DNA of 64,000 nt from Verrucomicrobiota bacterium (GTDB lineage Bacteria; Verrucomicrobiota; Verrucomicrobiia; Limisphaerales; UBA9464): contig CANGKZ010000004.1 in assembly GCA_947454705.1 (NCBI GenBank), positions 182,132 to 246,131 on the forward strand, given 5' to 3'. Under the pieces are notes generated by a model. It did no database searches. It worked only from the letters and a program-made list of their open reading frames with translations, and was not told where the DNA came from. Positions 16,959-24,891 of the stretch are shown piece by piece. Each line of letters opens with the position of its first letter. Position 1 is the stretch's first letter. Both the position numbers and the translations under genes were made by a program.

Positions 16959-19232
16959 ATGAAATGGTTGATGCTGAGCCTGATTGGGCTGTGGGCGCTT
17001 TCCGCAAAGGCGGGTGTGGCGTCCGTGGTTCGCGATGAGCCGTTCTATCAGGATGTTTCGGTCAAATACCGGCTGCATCCGACCGTGGCCGGGGCGAAGT
17101 TTTTGAAGCTTCTGGTCAACCGCGACGACGTGGCCTACGTGCTGACGGATCGCGGCGTCGCCCGTGTTTTCGGGGAAGAACTGGCGCTGGACCGGAGTTT
17201 TCGTCCGCTGGGAGCCCTCATTCCACTCGACCTCGCACTGTCGCCGGAAGGGGATCTCTACTACCTGTTCGCCGATCGCTGGCTGTCCAACGGGAAGAGC
17301 GGGCTGCCCAAGGGACACGTCCCCGCCGGGACCTTTACGCGCATCGCGGTGGGCGGGAATGGAACCGTGTGGCTCGCCGGTCCAGGCGGAGTGGCCCGGG
17401 CGAATGCGGACGGCACGTGGAACTGGGTGACGCAATTCTCCGGAGCTTCGGCGGTTCAGGTGGAGCTGCTGCCCCTTCAGGCGGGTTCGATCGGGAGAAC
17501 CTCCGCGGATCTCGCGTTCATTCGGGACGGACGCGTCCAGTGGCTCACAAGCGGGATTTCCGGGAATGCGGTGACCGAAGTCGGCCCTCCGCGGGCCACG
17601 ACCCTCGCGCAATCCAAGGGAACGCTGGTGATCGGGACGGATTCCGGCATCGCGGCGTTCTCCAGTTCCAATCCTGATACGGCTTCATCCACCGGTCTTG
17701 TCACGCGGCTTCCTGGCACCCACATCACGCGGATCATCCCGGTGAGCGGCGGTCGTTGGGTGGGCACGACCCAGGGGGCCTTTTTCGAAACCGATGGCAC
17801 CGCGTCCAAGTGGGCCATTCCCTCCGCGGGACCGAAGGCACCTGCGCCCCAATTCCGGTACTACGCCTCCAAGCGCTGGCTCGCGGATGATTCGGTGGTG
17901 GACCTTGCTCTGGACCGTCAGGGATCGGCCTGGATCCTTTCCAAAACGGGCCTCCAAAAAGTGGAGTACCATTCCTGGACCCTCGCGCAGAAGGCGGCGT
18001 GGTTTGAGAAGAAGGTGCGGTCGCGTCACATTCGGTACGGTCTGACAGCGGAGCGCCGGCTTCCGGTGTCGGGCGATGTCGCCACAAGCGAGATGGTGGA
18101 CACGGACAACGACGGCGGCTGGTCCAGCTACTGGCTCGCATCGCAGGCGTTCCGCTATGCCATGACCCAGGATCCCGAGGCGCATGCCTGGGCGTGGGAG
18201 ACGTTTGGCGCGCTGGAGCGGTTCCAGTTGATGCATTCGTACAAGGGTTTCCCGGCGCGAACCATGGAACGCGCGGGGTTCAAGTACTCGGATCCCAACC
18301 AGTGGCACGCTGCGACGGATCCCGACTGGGAGTGGAAATCCCACACCAGCAGCGACGAGATCATCGCGCACTTCTTTGCCTACGCGGTTCTGTGGGAGTG
18401 CGCGGCCAAGACGCCCGAGGAAAAGGGGCGGATCCGCAACGTGGTGGTGCGCATCGCGGATCATATCCTCGAACACAATTTGTATCTCATCGACACCGAC
18501 GGGAAGCCGACGCTCTGGGGCCGGTGGCATCCGGAGTACGTGAACCAGTTCCCGCCGACGGTGTACGACCGTCGCCTGAATTCCGCGGAGTTCACGGCGA
18601 TGATGCAGTTCGCGTTCCACCTGACCGGCGACCGCAAATACAAGGACAAGGCCCTCGAACTATTCCGCACCGCGGGGTATCTCGACAACATCGTCCACAC
18701 GGTGAAGCAGCTCCAGGCCACGCCGGGCGCGGTGCACCAGGGAATCGAGATGGGCGATGTGTGGAACCACAGCGACGACGAACTCGGCTTCGTGACCTAC
18801 TGGGTGCTGTGCCGTTTTGCCTTCGATTCGTCGCTGCGCGCGAAGTATGTCGGATCGGTCGTGGATCACTGGGAGGTGGAGCGCGGCGAGCGGTATCCTT
18901 TTTGGAACTTTGTGGCCGGTGGCTGCGGAGTTCGCGATTGCGCCTCGGAGGAGGCCGTCTGGACCCTGCGCGGATTTCCCACGGACACGATTGCGTGGAC
19001 GGTCCGAAACTCGGTACGGAACGATTTGACCCGCCTGCCCAAGAATTTCCGATTGCAGGACACGGTGGAACTGCTGCCCCCGGGCGAGCGTCAATACGTG
19101 CGCTGCAACACGCAGCCGTTCATTTTGGACGGCGGGGACGACGGACACACCGAGTTCGCCGGCGACGAGTATTTGCTGGGCTACTGGATGGGCCGGTTTA
19201 TTGGCGCGATCAGCGGCCCGCGCGCGCGGTGA
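16959..19232 (+). CDS. Secreted beta-propeller plus all-helical (six-hairpin-like) protein, unknown function
   Basis: The start ATG at 16959 follows GAGGA closely and gives a signal peptide (MKWLMLSLIGLWALSAKAG). Residues about 50-340 contain repeated short motifs such as DRGVARVFGEELALD, GNGTVWLAGPGGVARA and RQGSAWILSKTGLQKV. They resemble the ligand-sensing propellers of two-component regulators, but no histidine kinase follows. Residues about 365-740 are mostly helical and aromatic-rich, with DTDNDGGWSSYWLASQAF, KSHTSSDEIIAHFFAYAV and EMGDVWNHSDDELGFVTYWV. This pattern suggests an alpha/alpha six-hairpin toroid as in glycosidases and lyases. I cannot name a family, and carbohydrate-active function is inference. 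Confidence 0.72.
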   Translation: MKWLMLSLIGLWALSAKAGVASVVRDEPFYQDVSVKYRLHPTVAGAKFLKLLVNRDDVAYVLTDRGVARVFGEELALDRSFRPLGALIPLDLALSPEGDLYYLFADRWLSNGKSGLPKGHVPAGTFTRIAVGGNGTVWLAGPGGVARANADGTWNWVTQFSGASAVQVELLPLQAGSIGRTSADLAFIRDGRVQWLTSGISGNAVTEVGPPRATTLAQSKGTLVIGTDSGIAAFSSSNPDTASSTGLVTRLPGTHITRIIPVSGGRWVGTTQGAFFETDGTASKWAIPSAGPKAPAPQFRYYASKRWLADDSVVDLALDRQGSAWILSKTGLQKVEYHSWTLAQKAAWFEKKVRSRHIRYGLTAERRLPVSGDVATSEMVDTDNDGGWSSYWLASQAFRYAMTQDPEAHAWAWETFGALERFQLMHSYKGFPARTMERAGFKYSDPNQWHAATDPDWEWKSHTSSDEIIAHFFAYAVLWECAAKTPEEKGRIRNVVVRIADHILEHNLYLIDTDGKPTLWGRWHPEYVNQFPPTVYDRRLNSAEFTAMMQFAFHLTGDRKYKDKALELFRTAGYLDNIVHTVKQLQATPGAVHQGIEMGDVWNHSDDELGFVTYWVLCRFAFDSSLRAKYVGSVVDHWEVERGERYPFWNFVAGGCGVRDCASEEAVWTLRGFPTDTIAWTVRNSVRNDLTRLPKNFRLQDTVELLPPGERQYVRCNTQPFILDGGDDGHTEFAGDEYLLGYWMGRFIGAISGPRAR

Positions 19233-19400
19233 ATCGTTTGGGGCGGTGCCCTGGATCTACGGTTCTGTCGCGTCGGATTGTGGAAGTCGTCGGGCAAAAG
19301 CGGCGTGGCGCTGCGCTCCAGCGGGAGGACGAACGGTCTGAATTCCAGGGAGCGGGGCTGGGAATTGTTCCGGGGATCTGACAGACTTTCCCGCTCAGGA

Positions 19401-22400
19401 ATGAACGATCCGCGGATCATTGAGCTGAAATCGCTGCTCCCACGCTGCCTGCTGCCCGATTGGGTGCGCCTCGGCGCGCGGGCTTCGCGTCTCGTGCAGG
19501 AGTCCGGTTCCCCGGAGGACCGCGCCCGCGCCCTGGATCGACTGCTCGTCGAGGCCCGTCAATCCGCCGAAGTCTGCGAGCTTCGACGGATCCACGTGCC
19601 CCGCGTCACCTACCCGGAATCGCTGCCCATCACTTCGCGCCGGGCCGACATCGTGGCCGCGATTCGCGCCAATCCGGTGGTGGTCCTCGCGGGCGAAACC
19701 GGATCAGGAAAAACCACCCAGATTCCCAAGATGTGCCTCGAAGCCGGACTCGGCATCGAGGCCATGATCGGTTGCACGCAGCCCCGTCGCGTCGCCGCCT
19801 TATCCATCTCGCAGCGCATCGCCGAGGAGCTCGCGGTTCCCTGGGGACGCGAGGTCGGATGCAAAATCCGCTTCGACGACCGCACCGGCCCTGAGACGTA
19901 CATCAAGCTCATGACCGACGGCATCCTCCTGGCGGAAACGCAGGGGGATCCGCTGCTCTCGGATTACAGCGCGATCATCATCGACGAGGCGCACGAACGG
20001 TCGCTGAACATCGATTTCCTCCTCGGCTGCCTCAAGGGGCTCATTGCGCGACGCAAGGATCTCAAGCTCATAATCACCTCGGCCACCATCGACACCGAGG
20101 TCTTCTCGCGTCATTTCGGAAACGCGCCGGTGATCGAAGTGTCGGGCCGCAGCTATCCGGTCGAAGTGGTGTATGCTCCGGAAGGGGATTTGAGCGGGGC
20201 TTCCACTTCGGCGGACTCCGCGCGGGGCGGTGAATCGGCGGAACCCGGGGACACGGATTTCGTCGCCGCCTCGGTGCGCGCGGCCGAGACCGTGTTGATG
20301 GATTCGGATTTTGGGGACCTGCTGATTTTCCTCCCGGGCGAACGCGACATCCGCGAAGCCGCGGATCTGCTCGAAGGTCGGTACGGACGCGAAGTGGATG
20401 TCGTTCCGCTCTACGGCCGGTTGAGTTCCGGGGACCAGCAGCGGGTGTTTCAGACCAGTCAGCGTCGCAAGGTGGTGGTCGCCACCAACATTGCCGAAAC
20501 CTCGCTGACCATTCCTGGGATTCGGTTCGTGATCGACGCGGGCCTCGCCCGAATCAGCCACTACAACCCCCGCACCCGCACCCGGCGGCTTCCGGTGGAA
20601 CCGGTCTCGCAGAGCAGCGCGAATCAGCGCAAGGGCCGCGCGGGACGCGTTCAAGCCGGTGTGTGCATTCGCCTGTATTCGCAGGAGGATTATGAGGCCC
20701 GACCCGCCTTCACGCCCCCTGAGATCCAGCGCTCAAATCTCGCCGAGGTCATCCTGCGCATGATGGCGTTTCGACTCGGCGACATTGAAACCTTCCCATT
20801 CCTGCAGCCGCCTTCGCCCTCCTCGATCGCCGGCGGATTCGCGCTGCTGCAGGAGCTCGGCGCGTTGGATGAGAAGCGGCAGTTGACCGCGATCGGACAG
20901 GAACTCGCGCGCCTGCCCATCGATCCCACGTTGGGCCGCATGCTGCTGCAATCGCGCGAGGAAAAGGCCACGCGCGAACTGCTCATCATCGCCGCCGGCA
21001 TGAGCATTCAGGACCCGCGCGAACGCCCGCTGGACCAGCGTGAGTCCGCCGACGCCGCGCATCGACGGCACGCGCATCCGCAGTCCGATTTTCTCGGTTT
21101 GCTCAACCTGTGGAACGCGGTCCACGAGCCCTGGGATTCGCTGCGCACGCAGAACGCGCGACGCAAGTTCTGCCGACAGAATTTTCTCTCCTACCTCCGC
21201 ATGCGCGAGTGGCAGGAAGTTCATTCGCAATTGGAGGAGGCGCTCGACGTCGATGCCCACCGCGTGGAGCGCGCCGGTCCGACGCCCTACGAGGCGATTC
21301 ACCGCGCGATTCTTGCGGGCCTGCTCGGACACGTGGCGCATCGCGAGGAACGCAACCAGTACAAGGCAGCCGGGAATCGTGAGGTGATGGTGTTCCCGGG
21401 CTCCTCGATGTTTGACCGTGGAGAACCGCGATCCCGGGGTGGTCAACGCGGTCCGAAAACGCCGCCCGCTCCGAAGGTGAAATCGAGCCAGCCCGAATGG
21501 ATCGTGGCCGGCGAAATCGTGGAAACCTCGCAGCGGTTTGCCCGCATGATCGGAGGGATCGAACCCACGTGGATCCTTCAGCTCGCGCCGCACCTTTGCA
21601 AAGTGGCGCACGTCAACCCGCACTGGAGCCCCGAGGCCGGACGCGTGCTGGTGGAGGAAGTGGTCACCTTCCAGGGATTCGAAATCCAGCGGCACAAGGT
21701 TTCCTACGCGCAGCACAATCCCGCGGACGCCACCGCGCTGTTCATCCGGTCCGCGCTCGTTGAGGAACGACTCTTTCCCGTCCGACAACTTCGCAGCCGT
21801 CGCAACGAGGACGATGAGACCACCGCGCCGGACCTCGATGATGCGGCCGGCGGTGAGGAGGGAGCCAACCTCGAGGAAGCCTTCCGCAGGTTCCCGTTTT
21901 TGGAACACAACCATTCCGTGCGCCAGAAGGTGGAGACGTGGCAGACCCGCATGCGTCATCACCAGTTCGACCTCGATCAGGCGCTGTTCGTGTTCTACTC
22001 CGCGCGAATCCAGGGCGTGGCCTCGGTGGCGGAATTGAACCGGTGGGTCAACGGCCTGACCGATCGCGAAGCGCTCTGCGTGCGCGAGACCGACCTCGTG
22101 GGGGATCGCGATCTGGGGTACGACGAGGATGCCTTTCCGGATCAACTCGCGCTTTCGGGTCAACCCATCGAGCTCGCCTACGCGTACGCGCCTGGGGAGG
22201 AAAACGACGGCGTAACGCTGCGTTTGCCTGTTGAACTGGTCGGGGAAATCTCCGCCGCCGTTGTTTCCTGGGCGGTGCCCGGGCTTCGTCAGGACCAGGC
22301 CAAGGAACTGTTGGAGAGCCTTCCGAAATCGCTCCGACGCGAACTGCAACCGTTCGCTCCCAAGGTCCCGGAAATCGCGCGCGGATTGATCCCCACTGGG

Positions 22401-23624
22401 TCGTCCCTCGGCATGGCCCTGAGCGGATTTGTCCGGCAGAATTATCGCGTTGAGGTGCCGTCCGACGCGTGGAAATGGGACGCCATTCCCGCTCACCTGC
22501 GTCCGCGTCTTGAAGTGGTGGATTCGCGCGGACGCGTGCTCGGGTCCGGGCGCGACCTCGCCGCGCTGCGGGTGCACCTGGAGCAGCAGATCGCCCGCTC
22601 CGCGCTCAAGGTGGCCGATGACGCCCCGTTCTGGCGCAAGGCGGTCCAAAAATGGGAACGCTACGGAATGCGCGGATGGAACTGCGGAGATCTGCCGTCG
22701 CGCGTGGTGGTGCACGAAGGTTCGAATCCCACCATTTATGCCTGGCCCGGTTTGAAGTCGGAGGAAGGCGGCGTGAGCGTTCGTCTCTTCCGCACGGAGG
22801 CCACGGCGCGCGAATCAAGCCGCATCGGCCTTGGGCGGATTGTGGAGCTCGCGTTGGAAAAGGAGCTCGCCTGGCTGGAGAAGGATCTCCGCGCGCTGTC
22901 GCGTCTGGAGGGGTTCGACTCCGCCCTCGGCACGACGGCTGAACTGGAGGAATCCGGTCTCCGGTGTCTCAAGCGTTACCTGTTCCCGTCTGCCGCCCCG
23001 GCCGAACTCACCGAGGCGCAGTACAAGGCGGCGGTGGAGCATGCGGGCCGGCTGTTACCAGGATTGGGACAGCAGCTGATCGACCGCGTTCGCACCCTGC
23101 TGCAGATCCGCATGCAGGTGCGTCAGCGCATGGGATCCGCCGCCAGTGCTGCCGCGCCCGCGCCGGCCTCGCGTCCGGTTCGGCTCACCGACTTCAGTCA
23201 GCTCGGATTGAAAACGCCGACGGCACCTGCGGCCTCCGCCGCATCGGGCGGGAACCCCTGGGCCGTGGAATTGGGTTCGCTCCTGCCGCCGCGCTTTCTG
23301 GATCACATCCCGTTTGAGCGGATTCATCACGCTGCGCGGTATCTCAAGGCCCTGCTGCTGCGGATCGAACGCGCCTCGGCCAATCCTCCCAAGGAACTCG
23401 AACGCACCCGGCTGGTCGCGCCTTATTCGGCGGTGCTGTCGCAGTGGCGGGATCGCGCCGCCGCGCTTCCCGAAGGATCGCCGTTGCGAGAGGAGGTGGA
23501 GGCACTGCGATGGATGATCGAGGAATACAAGGTGTCGCTCTTCGCGCAGGAACTCGGCACCGCGGTGCCGGTCTCGCCCAAGCGTCTAGATGAACAGGTG
23601 GAAAAAATACGGCGCGCCGGTTGA
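19401..23624 (+). CDS. hrpA: ATP-dependent RNA helicase HrpA
   Basis: The 1407-residue DEAH-box helicase matches HrpA in order and length (E. coli about 1300). It has Walker A GETGSGKTTQ at residue 98, the DEAH box at 195 (IDEAHERSLN), SATID, the motif VI stretch NQRKGRAGRV, the HA2/OB region, and a long HrpA-specific C-terminal half (DUF3418) rich in acidic and basic helices. HrpA-type helicases act on RNA in the cytoplasm, and E. coli HrpA rescues stalled or collided ribosomes. I start at the ATG at 19401, preceded by CAGGA. An upstream GTG-type start adds 41 unconserved residues. A Ser/Gly-rich insert near residue 265 (TSADSARGGESAEPGD) is a local peculiarity. Confidence 0.93.
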   Translation: MNDPRIIELKSLLPRCLLPDWVRLGARASRLVQESGSPEDRARALDRLLVEARQSAEVCELRRIHVPRVTYPESLPITSRRADIVAAIRANPVVVLAGETGSGKTTQIPKMCLEAGLGIEAMIGCTQPRRVAALSISQRIAEELAVPWGREVGCKIRFDDRTGPETYIKLMTDGILLAETQGDPLLSDYSAIIIDEAHERSLNIDFLLGCLKGLIARRKDLKLIITSATIDTEVFSRHFGNAPVIEVSGRSYPVEVVYAPEGDLSGASTSADSARGGESAEPGDTDFVAASVRAAETVLMDSDFGDLLIFLPGERDIREAADLLEGRYGREVDVVPLYGRLSSGDQQRVFQTSQRRKVVVATNIAETSLTIPGIRFVIDAGLARISHYNPRTRTRRLPVEPVSQSSANQRKGRAGRVQAGVCIRLYSQEDYEARPAFTPPEIQRSNLAEVILRMMAFRLGDIETFPFLQPPSPSSIAGGFALLQELGALDEKRQLTAIGQELARLPIDPTLGRMLLQSREEKATRELLIIAAGMSIQDPRERPLDQRESADAAHRRHAHPQSDFLGLLNLWNAVHEPWDSLRTQNARRKFCRQNFLSYLRMREWQEVHSQLEEALDVDAHRVERAGPTPYEAIHRAILAGLLGHVAHREERNQYKAAGNREVMVFPGSSMFDRGEPRSRGGQRGPKTPPAPKVKSSQPEWIVAGEIVETSQRFARMIGGIEPTWILQLAPHLCKVAHVNPHWSPEAGRVLVEEVVTFQGFEIQRHKVSYAQHNPADATALFIRSALVEERLFPVRQLRSRRNEDDETTAPDLDDAAGGEEGANLEEAFRRFPFLEHNHSVRQKVETWQTRMRHHQFDLDQALFVFYSARIQGVASVAELNRWVNGLTDREALCVRETDLVGDRDLGYDEDAFPDQLALSGQPIELAYAYAPGEENDGVTLRLPVELVGEISAAVVSWAVPGLRQDQAKELLESLPKSLRRELQPFAPKVPEIARGLIPTGSSLGMALSGFVRQNYRVEVPSDAWKWDAIPAHLRPRLEVVDSRGRVLGSGRDLAALRVHLEQQIARSALKVADDAPFWRKAVQKWERYGMRGWNCGDLPSRVVVHEGSNPTIYAWPGLKSEEGGVSVRLFRTEATARESSRIGLGRIVELALEKELAWLEKDLRALSRLEGFDSALGTTAELEESGLRCLKRYLFPSAAPAELTEAQYKAAVEHAGRLLPGLGQQLIDRVRTLLQIRMQVRQRMGSAASAAAPAPASRPVRLTDFSQLGLKTPTAPAASAASGGNPWAVELGSLLPPRFLDHIPFERIHHAARYLKALLLRIERASANPPKELERTRLVAPYSAVLSQWRDRAAALPEGSPLREEVEALRWMIEEYKVSLFAQELGTAVPVSPKRLDEQVEKIRRAG

Positions 23625-23636
23625 CCAGCGCGCCGT
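23601..23636 (-). terminator. Rho-independent terminator of the ThuA-like gene
   Basis: On the minus strand a perfect 9-bp stem (ACGGCGCGC with GCGCGCCGT, 23636-23628 and 23617-23609, 10-base loop) is followed by a run of six T. It lies about 50 bases past the 23688 stop and overlaps the last codons of hrpA, the converging gene. Confidence 0.75.
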
Positions 23637-23687
23637 GAAGGAAGGGCGCGCGATCCACGCGCCCAAAAATGGAACAAAGCTCCCGGA

Positions 23688-24719
23688 TTACTTCAGTTCG
23701 TGATCCGAAGGTTTGACGCCCTTGATGAAGCCGTTGAAGCCGTAGGCGGTGGGTTTGAAGGTTCCGACGAGGTCCACGTTGGCCTTCTTGGGCACCTTCT
23801 TGCCGGTGTAGCTCAGGGCGGCGTTGACGATCAGGCGGCGGAGTTCCTCGTCCTGCAGGTCGGTGGCCGAACCCATGGTGGTGGTGAGGATCTTGTTGGT
23901 GCGGCCGGCCTCATTCTTGAACTCGCGCGTCCAAACGATGGGCTGCATGGGTTCGTTGACGCCCTGCTCCACGCCGGAGGAATTCTTCTTCCGGTAATCG
24001 GCAGGGGCGTCGGTCTTGTTCATGCCCTTCAGTACGCGGCCGCGGAAGAGGATCTTGGCATCGGCGGGCGGGTGCGCCTCGTACACATCGGTGTCGCCGA
24101 AGAGCGTTTTGACGCCACGAACCAGTGCGTCCTTCTCAGCGCCGGCCTCGAGGATGCCCAGGGTGGCCTCGTGCTTGTGGTTGCCCCAGTGGCTCACCCA
24201 GGTCTCGCCGAGCACCTGCTTGCCGAAGCCCTGGGGCCATTCGCGGCTGTTCCAGGAGAACTTCTTGTACGAGCTCGGGCTGTTGTCGGGATAGGAAAAG
24301 GCGTGCGTGCTGGTGCGGAGCGCGATGATCGGCTTGCCGGCCAGGTAGTAGTTCACGAAGTGCTTCATCTGGTCATCCGGCCAGGCGCGGAAGCGCAGGA
24401 GCATGATGCACAAATCGGCCGAATCGAGGGCCTCGATGCCGGGTTGGTTCGTCTGGGTGTTGGGATCGATCTCGCCGGTCTTGGACTGGATCGAGAACAC
24501 CACGGTGCACTTGAAGCCATGGCGCTGGCTGAGGATTTTGCCGAGCTGGGGCAGACCTTCTTCCGAACGGTATTCCTCATCGCCGCTGAGCAGCACCACC
24601 GACTTGCCGTTGGCGAGGTTGGCCGGGGGATTGTAGGTGACAGTGTACTGCGCTTGAGCGCTGACGCAGAGGGTCGCCGCGAAGGCAACCGCGCCGAACA
24701 GGGATGCGAAGGGCTTCAT
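23688..24719 (-). CDS. Secreted ThuA-like (glutamine-amidotransferase fold) protein
   Basis: The 343-residue protein starts at the ATG at 24719 with a signal peptide (MKPFASLFGAVAFAATLCVS). The mature part has the ThuA/trehalose-utilisation-like fold: SVVLLSGDEEYRSEEGLPQL, then DLCIMLLRFRAWPDDQMKHF and WVSHWGNHKHEATLG. ThuA-like proteins are abundant in Verrucomicrobia and Planctomycetes beside sugar dehydrogenases and PVC cytochromes. Here the divergent neighbour is exactly such a protein, which suggests a shared periplasmic sugar-oxidation role. No catalytic residues are established for this family. It ends at a clear rho-independent terminator. Confidence 0.85.
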   Translation of the reverse strand: MKPFASLFGAVAFAATLCVSAQAQYTVTYNPPANLANGKSVVLLSGDEEYRSEEGLPQLGKILSQRHGFKCTVVFSIQSKTGEIDPNTQTNQPGIEALDSADLCIMLLRFRAWPDDQMKHFVNYYLAGKPIIALRTSTHAFSYPDNSPSSYKKFSWNSREWPQGFGKQVLGETWVSHWGNHKHEATLGILEAGAEKDALVRGVKTLFGDTDVYEAHPPADAKILFRGRVLKGMNKTDAPADYRKKNSSGVEQGVNEPMQPIVWTREFKNEAGRTNKILTTTMGSATDLQDEELRRLIVNAALSYTGKKVPKKANVDLVGTFKPTAYGFNGFIKGVKPSDHELK

Positions 24720-24891
24720 GATGAGAGGACCATGACCGGGAATCCGCCGGCTGACAACCGTGCGGCGAGGGCAAATCGGAATTTCATGACCAAGTTCTCT
24801 CCGACCGCGGAGCCGCGTGAACGAAGTGTTCCGAACGAAACGCGTGGAGGATTGCACGCTTGCCGGGCTGCGTGGCGCTGGCGTAGATCGA

